Origin: an uncultured Actinomycetes bacterium
GTDB lineage: Bacteria > Actinomycetota > Acidimicrobiia > IMCC26256 > PALSA-555
Length of the DNA: 16,519 nt
Direction of reading: 5' to 3'
Assembly (NCBI GenBank): GCA_937927875.1
Contig: CALEYV010000029.1
Location: 1 to 16,519, forward strand
Position 1 is the first letter of the stretch; the number at the start of each line of letters is the position of its first letter. The notes beneath the pieces were generated by a model. That model searched no databases and had not been told where the DNA came from. It saw only the letters and a program-made list of their open reading frames with translations. Shown in pieces: positions 8,942-13,825 of the stretch. Position numbers and translations under genes: made by a program.

Positions 8942-9355
8942 GTGGCGGACGTCCAGAACGCGCTGCTCTGCAACGCGGCCGAGGTGGACCCCCGGGGGCT
9001 GGTCTCCATGCTCGGGGCGTTCGTCGACCAGATCAGCGGCGCCGAGCTGCCGGTCCGCGGCCAGCTGTGGCTGGTGGCCCGCCTGGTCCTGGGGGCCGCC
9101 GACGACGGCGGGCACGCCTTCGTGGTCGAGGTGGTGGGCGAGGGCGGCGAGCCGGTCACCCGGCTCGACGGGTCGTTCCAGGGTCCCCCGCCGAGCGGGA
9201 ACTCCGATCCCGACCTGCCCCAGGGCGGCAACCTGGTGATGCCGCTGACGCTCGAGTTCCGCCGGGCCGGGCTGTACGAGGTGCGGCTGCTCCTCGACGG
9301 CGAGCCCCGCGCCGAGCTGCCGCTGCGGGTGCGGCTGACGACCCCCGCCGGCTAG
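8942..9355 (+). CDS. Small conserved protein resembling the DUF6941 family
   Basis: A 137-residue protein, the only plus-strand gene in the window. The N-terminus VADVQNALLCNAAEVDPRG, followed by SMLGAFVDQI and later PLTLEFRRAGLYEVRLLLDG, follows the pattern I associate with DUF6941: an opening strand with a short ALLC-type motif, a glycine turn and an alternating beta-strand C-terminal half. The family has no known function. No signal peptide or membrane segment is present, so it is probably cytosolic. It is divergent from the TetR-diiron operon and converges on the four-gene series, stopping 6 nt from the end of the SHOCT gene. The family assignment comes from recall and should be tested by a profile search. 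Confidence 0.75.
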   Translation: MADVQNALLCNAAEVDPRGLVSMLGAFVDQISGAELPVRGQLWLVARLVLGAADDGGHAFVVEVVGEGGEPVTRLDGSFQGPPPSGNSDPDLPQGGNLVMPLTLEFRRAGLYEVRLLLDGEPRAELPLRVRLTTPAG

Positions 9356-9361
9356 CCCCGC

Positions 9362-9583
9362 TCAGCTCCCGAGCAACTTCTGCTTCTGGGTCTGGAACTC
9401 GGCCTCGGTCAGCACGCCCCGCGACTTCAGGTCGGCCAGCTGCTCGAGCTGCTCGGCGACGCTCGGCGGCGAACCAGCCGCGGGGGCGGCCGGGGCGCCC
9501 GGGCCGCCCGAGATCACCTGGCCCCCCGCGATGACCAGCGGCCCCTGCATCACCGGCGTGCCCGGCGGCACGATCCGCTCCAT
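9362..9583 (-). CDS. SHOCT-domain small protein
   Basis: A 73-residue protein. The first half is a Gly/Pro/Ala-rich, probably flexible stretch (1-40). The second is a short two-helix SHOCT domain (41-71) with the typical pattern LADLKSRGVLTEAEFQTQK. SHOCT domains are found at the ends of many bacterial proteins and are thought to aid oligomerisation or targeting; free-standing ones are less common. It is the last gene of a four-gene same-strand series, 27 nt after the previous stop. In many actinobacterial proteins a SHOCT tail follows a small beta-domain like that of the two preceding genes, so this may be a detached tail of the same complex. The ATG has only a weak Shine-Dalgarno. Confidence 0.75.
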   Translation of the reverse strand: MERIVPPGTPVMQGPLVIAGGQVISGGPGAPAAPAAGSPPSVAEQLEQLADLKSRGVLTEAEFQTQKQKLLGS

Positions 9584-9610
9584 CGCCCGCTGCTGAAAGC
9601 TGCCCCAGGA

Positions 9611-9916
9611 CTAGGTGGAGGCCGTGGAATCGATCGCGATGCTGCTTTTCTTCTTCGGGTCGTAGAGCACGCCGATCAAGGATCCGAGCGGCGGGCCGCC
9701 GGCTGACTGCGGGTACGGCGCCTGGACGACGGCTTGGAACGACCCGGCGTCCTCGGGGTACACCCGCAGCGTCAGCTTCCACATCACCTGGGGCGGCTGC
9801 CCCGGGTCTCCGCCCTTCACGGTCTTGCCGGGTTTGGCCTGGACGATCTGGGCCCGGGCCGGCTTGCCGCCTCGTTCCCGCAGCTTCGCCTCCTGGGGAT
9901 CGTTGCTCCCGGACAC
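9611..9916 (-). CDS. Hypothetical small beta-domain protein, likely relative of the next gene upstream
   Basis: A 101-residue protein. I do not recognise a named family. It starts with a charged tail (1-18). It then has GGKPARAQIVQ (16-26), a Gly/Pro turn, a strand pair MWKLTLRVYP (45-54), FQAVVQAPYP (60-69), and a closing GVLYDPKKKSSIAID (82-96). The pattern G-x-A-x-A-x-I then V-YDP then IAID parallels that in the upstream 10381-9944 gene (GRATI, VRVDP, LAIDW), so I infer the same fold, possibly a DUF3592-like small beta-barrel. The GTG start is supported by a GAGGAG Shine-Dalgarno 6 nt upstream. It lies 27 nt after the previous gene. Confidence 0.7.
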   Translation of the reverse strand: MSGSNDPQEAKLRERGGKPARAQIVQAKPGKTVKGGDPGQPPQVMWKLTLRVYPEDAGSFQAVVQAPYPQSAGGPPLGSLIGVLYDPKKKSSIAIDSTAST

Positions 9917-9943
9917 CTCAGTCTCCTCGCTGCCGGTTGACCG

Positions 9944-10381
9944 TCACGCGGCCGACCAGTCGATGGCCAGGCGCTGCGGCTCGGACGGGTCCACGCGGAC
10001 GGCGACGTCGGCGCCGGCGCGCAGGCGGCCGCGGTAGGCCTCCGGCACGGTCGTCGTCACGTGGAGCGCGTAGGGCGGCTCCCCGCCGACCGCGATCGAG
10101 AGGTCGAGAACGACCTGGGGGTTGAAGTTCACCAGCACGCCGGTGTCGGTGAAGCTCGTGATCGTGGCCCGGCCCGGGGTGCCCGATTCGAGCAGCGACT
10201 GCTCGGCGTGCATCGCGGCCTGGAGGGCCATGGCGTCGCTCACGACCGCGGCCGGGCTCGGTGCCGGTGGCTCACCACCGGCACCGACACCTGCGCGCTG
10301 CGCACGCCGTCCCGCCTGCTCGGCCGCATCCATCAGTCGCTCGGTGACCGGGCGGACCTGCGTCGCACGCCAGGCTCGCAC
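9944..10381 (-). CDS. Hypothetical protein with a small beta-domain
   Basis: A 145-residue protein if the GTG at 10381 is used; an ATG at 10333 would give 129 residues. Neither has a clear Shine-Dalgarno. The N-terminal third is helical and charged with a Gly/Pro/Ala linker (31-44). The C-terminal half (about 67-143) is a beta-domain containing GRATITSFTDTGVLVNFNP (70-88), then YALHVTTTVPEAYRGRLRAG (104-123) and VRVDPSEPQRLAIDW (128-142). This TGVxVNxNP...VDPxxP pattern recurs in actinobacterial proteins of unknown function, often joined to a SHOCT tail; here the SHOCT is encoded separately two genes on. A strong hairpin lies in the linker-coding part. No membrane segment is visible. Function unknown. 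Confidence 0.72.
   Translation of the reverse strand: MRAWRATQVRPVTERLMDAAEQAGRRAQRAGVGAGGEPPAPSPAAVVSDAMALQAAMHAEQSLLESGTPGRATITSFTDTGVLVNFNPQVVLDLSIAVGGEPPYALHVTTTVPEAYRGRLRAGADVAVRVDPSEPQRLAIDWSAA
10258..10287. repeat. Perfect 13-bp-stem inverted repeat inside a coding region
   Basis: TCGGTGCCGGTGG and its exact complement CCACCGGCACCGA are separated by the 4-nt loop CTCA (TGAG in the minus-strand RNA). It lies in the linker-coding part of the 10381-9944 gene, 45 nt after the alternative ATG at 10333. The stem is 10/13 GC and very stable. No U-run follows. Confidence 0.7.
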
Positions 10382-10419
10382 GGGGCTCGGCGGCTGACCT
10401 CACCCGTCCGGCCGCGCCG

Positions 10420-10980
10420 CTACGTGAGCGCGTCGACGACGGCTTGGCTGGCCGGGTCTCGACCGACCATGAACTGGGTCGGCATGGCGACGCCCGGCGT
10501 CAGCTGGGCCACCTTGGCGTTCGGCAGGTACATGACGATCATCTGCTTGTCCGCCGGTACCCCCTGCGCCGAGGCGGCCATCTCGTTGCCCTTCGTGACT
10601 CGCGTGCTCGCCCGATCCCAGGTGCTCAGCACCTTGCCCGCCTCGAGGTCCTGACCCTTCTTCTCTTTGAGCTCCAGGGCGTGGATCTGGCTCGGCGTGA
10701 CCGCGAGGAGGAAGGTGGCGGGCAGGCCCGCGTCCCGCATCGACTCGACGCCCTTCAGGGCGCCCATGCCGGGCATGACCTTCGTCATGGCCCGACCGAG
10801 CTTCATCCCGCCCCGGGCCATGGCCCGGGTTCCGGCGCCCACGCCGGCGGCCCCCGCCGCCATGTCGGGCGTGACCTGCTGGCAACGAGTCGCGGCCTCG
10901 ACCTGATCGGAGAGCACGCCGCCGGCCGCGCCGGCTGCCTGCTCGTTCCAACGGAGTTCGTCCGCCGTCGCGTCGCTCAT
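10420..10980 (-). CDS. Hypothetical protein, possible PH-like C-terminal domain
   Basis: A 186-residue protein. I do not recognise a named family. A polar helical start (1-35) is followed by a Gly/Ala/Met-rich segment (40-75), which may be a helical hairpin that touches membrane but is too basic for a clear TM. A beta-rich domain follows (about 85-186), with ATFLLAVTPSQIHALELKEK (88-107), a Trp turn STWDRAS (119-125) and KQMIVMYLP (145-153), ending in a short helix (SQAVVDALT). That order, a strand pair, a W-D/P-R turn, further strands and a final helix, resembles PH-like domains. The ATG is supported by a GGAAGGGG Shine-Dalgarno. It heads the four-gene same-strand series, 38 nt ahead of the next gene, with two inverted repeats in its upstream region. 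Function unknown. Confidence 0.72.
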   Translation of the reverse strand: MSDATADELRWNEQAAGAAGGVLSDQVEAATRCQQVTPDMAAGAAGVGAGTRAMARGGMKLGRAMTKVMPGMGALKGVESMRDAGLPATFLLAVTPSQIHALELKEKKGQDLEAGKVLSTWDRASTRVTKGNEMAASAQGVPADKQMIVMYLPNAKVAQLTPGVAMPTQFMVGRDPASQAVVDALT

Positions 10981-10999
10981 CTGTCCCCTTCCGGATGTG

Positions 11000-11017
11000 G
11001 GACTGGGGGTCCAGTCC
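11000..11017. repeat. Inverted repeat in the leader of the four-gene series
   Basis: A 7-bp perfect stem (GGACTGG/CCAGTCC) with a 4-nt loop lies 19 nt before the ATG at 10980. It could be an RNA hairpin close to the ribosome binding site or a protein site. I see no assigned partner for it. Confidence 0.5.
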
Positions 11018-11055
11018 GCGTGGGCTCATCATGGCCAGATCCCGCCCGCCGGCTC

Positions 11056-11072
11056 TGAGTACCCGGTACTCA
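11056..11072. promoter_or_regulatory. 17-bp perfect palindrome, candidate operator
   Basis: TGAGTACCCGGTACTCA has two perfect 8-nt arms around one central C. The size and odd-centre symmetry are typical of TetR-family operators. It includes the stop codon of the TetR gene at 11684-11070 and lies 75 nt upstream of the 10980 gene. I infer that this TetR protein binds it to control the four-gene series. No U-run makes a terminator role unlikely, and no clear -35/-10 pair was found near it. Confidence 0.6.
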
Positions 11073-11684
11073 TTTTCCGGTCGGCCCACCGCCCTCGGGA
11101 ACCGGTGCGAGGATGCCGCCCAGGAGCTCGACCCGGACCAGCGTGCGCACCGCGTCCGGGTCCTCGAGGTCCCAGCGGCCCGGCGTCCCGATGAGCGAGA
11201 GGACCATCCGGGCCAGGTAGTCGGCCGCGTGGTCCAAGTCGACATCGTGGCACAGGTGGCCCGCCGCGGCCTCTTGGGCCAGGAGGGGCTGCAGGTACTC
11301 GGCGATGGCGCCGAGGACCCGTTGGCTCTCGAGGGTCATGAGGGGCACGAGGGCGCCGGGCTCGGTGACGAGCACCTTCTGGAGCACCTCGTGCTCCCGG
11401 ACGGCCCGGTGCGCGAAGACGAGGGCGGTCTCGATGCGGGTGGCGAGGTCGGGGGCGTCGGCGACCGCGTCGGCGAGCCGGGCGAAGAACCGGTTCATCT
11501 CCCAGCCGACCGTCTCCCGCAGCAGCTGGTCCCGGCCGCCCGGGAACAGCCGGTAGATGGAGGCCCGCGAGACGCCGGACGCCTTGGCGACGTCCTCGAG
11601 GGTCGTCTTGTCGAGCCCGTACCGGCCGATGCACTCGTAGGCGCCGGCCAGCACCGACCGGCGGGGGTCCTCCGACGCCGCCAC
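11070..11684 (-). CDS. TetR/AcrR-family transcriptional regulator
   Basis: A 204-residue protein with a TetR DNA-binding domain: helix-turn-helix at 28-47 (TTLEDVAKASGVSRASIYRL) followed by a helical C-terminal domain (about 55-195), presumably the ligand pocket and dimer face. The only plausible start near the domain is the GTG at 11684, 11 nt after the dapB stop; no good Shine-Dalgarno is seen, so it probably depends on coupling to dapB. The last codon lies in a perfect 17-bp palindrome. The four-gene series follows on the same strand. Its targets may be that series or genes elsewhere, and the ligand is unknown. Confidence 0.9.
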   Translation of the reverse strand: MAASEDPRRSVLAGAYECIGRYGLDKTTLEDVAKASGVSRASIYRLFPGGRDQLLRETVGWEMNRFFARLADAVADAPDLATRIETALVFAHRAVREHEVLQKVLVTEPGALVPLMTLESQRVLGAIAEYLQPLLAQEAAAGHLCHDVDLDHAADYLARMVLSLIGTPGRWDLEDPDAVRTLVRVELLGGILAPVPEGGGPTGK

Positions 11685-11695
11685 CGCGGCCGGGC

Positions 11696-12487
11696 CTAGA
11701 GGCCGAGCAGGGCGTCGAGGCCGACGGTGAGCCCGGGCCGGTCCCCGACCGCCTGCACCGCCAGGACCACGCCCGGCATGAACGACGACCGGTCGTAGCT
11801 GTCGTGGCGGATCGTCAGCGTCTGGCCGGTGGTGCCGAGGATCACCTCCTGGTGGGCCACCACGCCCCGCAGCCGGACCGAGTGGACCCGGATCCCGGCC
11901 GCGCCCGCACCGCCCCGGGCCCCCTCGAGCACCACCTGCTCGGTCGGGTCCTTCCCCCACTGGCTCGAGGCGGCCGCCATGCGCTCCGCGGTCAGGACCG
12001 CGGTGCCCGACGGGGCGTCGACCTTCTCGTCGTGGTGGAGCTCGATGATCTCGGCGGTGTCGAAGTACGGGGCGGCGAGCGTCGCGCAGTGCATCATCAG
12101 CACCGCGCCGATCGAGAAGTTGGGCGCGATCACCGCGTTGGCCTTCGACGCCTCGAACCGGCTCTGCAGCGTGGCGAGGACCCGGGGCGTGAACCCGGTG
12201 GTGCCGACGACGGCGTGGACGCCGTGGTCGGCGCACCAGTCGAGGTTCTTGCGGGCCGCGGCGAGGACGGTGAAGTCGACCGCCACCTCGGCGTCGGCGT
12301 CGACGAGGGCGTCGGCCGAGCCGGCCACCTGGAGGCCGGTGTCGGAGACCCCGAGCTGCTGGAGGTCGATGCCGGCGTGGTACGGGTCGACGGCGGCCAC
12401 CAGCTCGAGGCTGGGCTCGGCGGCGACGGCGGCGCAGACGGTGCGACCCATCCGGCCGCCGGCCCCGAAGACCCCGACCCTCGTCAC
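11696..12487 (-). CDS. dapB: 4-hydroxy-tetrahydrodipicolinate reductase
   Basis: This cytosolic enzyme reduces 4-hydroxy-tetrahydrodipicolinate with NAD(P)H in the lysine and meso-diaminopimelate pathway, which feeds peptidoglycan. At 263 residues it has standard length. The nucleotide motif is GAGGRMG (8-14), and the catalytic signature ELHHDEKVDAPSGTA (149-163) carries the His pair 151/152, Lys155 and the substrate loop. GTTGFT (95-100) and APNFSIG (121-127) are further family motifs. The GTG start overlaps the end of the M16 peptidase gene by 4 nt (GTGA), so the two are translationally coupled. This gene order is conserved in actinobacteria. Confidence 0.97.
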   Translation of the reverse strand: MTRVGVFGAGGRMGRTVCAAVAAEPSLELVAAVDPYHAGIDLQQLGVSDTGLQVAGSADALVDADAEVAVDFTVLAAARKNLDWCADHGVHAVVGTTGFTPRVLATLQSRFEASKANAVIAPNFSIGAVLMMHCATLAAPYFDTAEIIELHHDEKVDAPSGTAVLTAERMAAASSQWGKDPTEQVVLEGARGGAGAAGIRVHSVRLRGVVAHQEVILGTTGQTLTIRHDSYDRSSFMPGVVLAVQAVGDRPGLTVGLDALLGL

Positions 12488-13752
12488 GCTGTGAGGCTAC
12501 GCGCGCGCTCGGAGAAGCGCCCCTCCGTGAACGGCCCGACGACGGCGAGGGTGCGCTCGCCCGCGGCGAGGACCCGCTCGACGACCCGGGCCACGTCGTC
12601 GGCGGTGACGGCGTCCAGCTTGGCCACCAGCTCGTCGAGGCTCGGGATCTCGCCGAGCGTCACCTCGGCCCGGCCGATCCGGTGCATGCGCGACCCCGAG
12701 CTCTCGAGCGACAGCGCGAGCGAGCCCCGCAGGTGGCCCTTGGCCGCGGTGAGCTCACGCTCCGACACGCCGCCGTCGGCGACGACCCGGCCCAGCTCGG
12801 CGTCGAGCACGTCGAGCAGCTCGTCGATCCGCTCCGGGGCGGTGCCCGCCGACACCGCCAGCACGCCGGTCTCCTCGAGCGCGGCCCGGTACGAGTACAC
12901 CGAGTAGGCGAGGCCGCGCTGCTCGCGCACCTCCTGGAACAGGCGGGACGACATGCCGCCGCCCAGGGCCTGGTTCAGGACCGTGAGCGCGTACCGGTCG
13001 GGGTCGGCGTTGCGGAAGGCCCGCATGCCGAGCACCACGTGGGCCTGCTCGGTCGGCCGCTCGAGCACCGCCAGCGCCTCGGGCGCCGGCTCGCCGGACC
13101 AGGCGTCGCGCGGGGGCCGGGCCCCGTTGGCGGCGTCGAGGCCCTTCTCGACCAGGTTCACGACCTGGTCGTGGTCGAGGTTGCCGGCCACCGCGACGAC
13201 GACGTTGCCGGGGCGGTAGTGGCGGGCGTGGAAGTCGGCGATGTCGTCCCGGGTCATGGCCTCGATGGTCGACTCCGAGCCGATGACCTCCCGGCCGATC
13301 GGGTGCTGCGGGAACACGGCCCGGGTGAAGAGGTCGTGGACCAGGTCCTCGGGCTCGTCGTCGCGCAGGTGCAGCTCCTCGAGGATCACCTGCCGCTCCG
13401 AATCGACGTCGGCCGTCCGCAGCGCGGGGCGCCACACGATGTCGGAGAGGATGTCGAGGGCGAGCGGCAGGCGGTCGTCGGGCACCCGCACGTAGAAGGT
13501 GGTGACCTCCTGGGCGGTGAACGCGTTCATGTCGCCGCCGCCGGACTCGACCGCCTCCGCGATCGTGGCCGCGTCCCGCTCCGCGGTGCCCTTGAACAGC
13601 AGGTGCTCGAGGAAGTGGCTGACGCCGGCCTGCTCGGCCGGCTCGTCCCGCGAGCCGGTCCCGACCCAGAACCCGACCGCCACCGACCGCAGGTGCGGGA
13701 GCTGCTCGGTGACGACGCGCAGCCCCGAGTCGAGGTGGGTCCGCCCGATCAT
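12484..13752 (-). CDS. M16B-family zinc metallopeptidase (PepR/YmxG-like)
   Basis: A 422-residue insulinase-type peptidase with the inverted zinc motif HFLEH (46-50; ligands His46 and His50, catalytic Glu49) and a third ligand among the Glu pair at 125-126 (VILEEL). The N-terminal half is the catalytic lobe. The C-terminal half is the inactive lobe with the conserved RLFQEVREQRGLAYSVYSY (about 293-311), which closes over the substrate. Such enzymes cut peptides in a closed clamshell dimer; the natural substrate in actinobacteria is not settled. The ATG at 13752 places the start just before the conserved GLRVVTE; no clear Shine-Dalgarno is visible. It lies 73 nt after pnp and overlaps dapB by 4 nt. 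Confidence 0.93.
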   Translation of the reverse strand: MIGRTHLDSGLRVVTEQLPHLRSVAVGFWVGTGSRDEPAEQAGVSHFLEHLLFKGTAERDAATIAEAVESGGGDMNAFTAQEVTTFYVRVPDDRLPLALDILSDIVWRPALRTADVDSERQVILEELHLRDDEPEDLVHDLFTRAVFPQHPIGREVIGSESTIEAMTRDDIADFHARHYRPGNVVVAVAGNLDHDQVVNLVEKGLDAANGARPPRDAWSGEPAPEALAVLERPTEQAHVVLGMRAFRNADPDRYALTVLNQALGGGMSSRLFQEVREQRGLAYSVYSYRAALEETGVLAVSAGTAPERIDELLDVLDAELGRVVADGGVSERELTAAKGHLRGSLALSLESSGSRMHRIGRAEVTLGEIPSLDELVAKLDAVTADDVARVVERVLAAGERTLAVVGPFTEGRFSERARSLTA

Positions 13753-13825
13753 CGGGGCGTGATCGGCATCGCGGTCGTCCTGGTTGAACGCGGGGCGCGA
13801 GGCGCCGCCGGGACGCAGGGTCGGC

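Noticed and set aside
10812..10829. Perfect 18-bp palindrome CCCGGGCCATGGCCCGGG in the 10980 gene
   Set aside because: It encodes R-A-M-A-R in a Gly/Ala/Arg-rich segment with GC-only codons, lies mid-gene and has no loop. Chance is a sufficient explanation.
13794..13806. Small hairpin between pnp and the M16 gene as a terminator
   Set aside because: Only a 5-bp stem with a 3-nt loop and no U-run; pnp and the M16 gene are probably cotranscribed.
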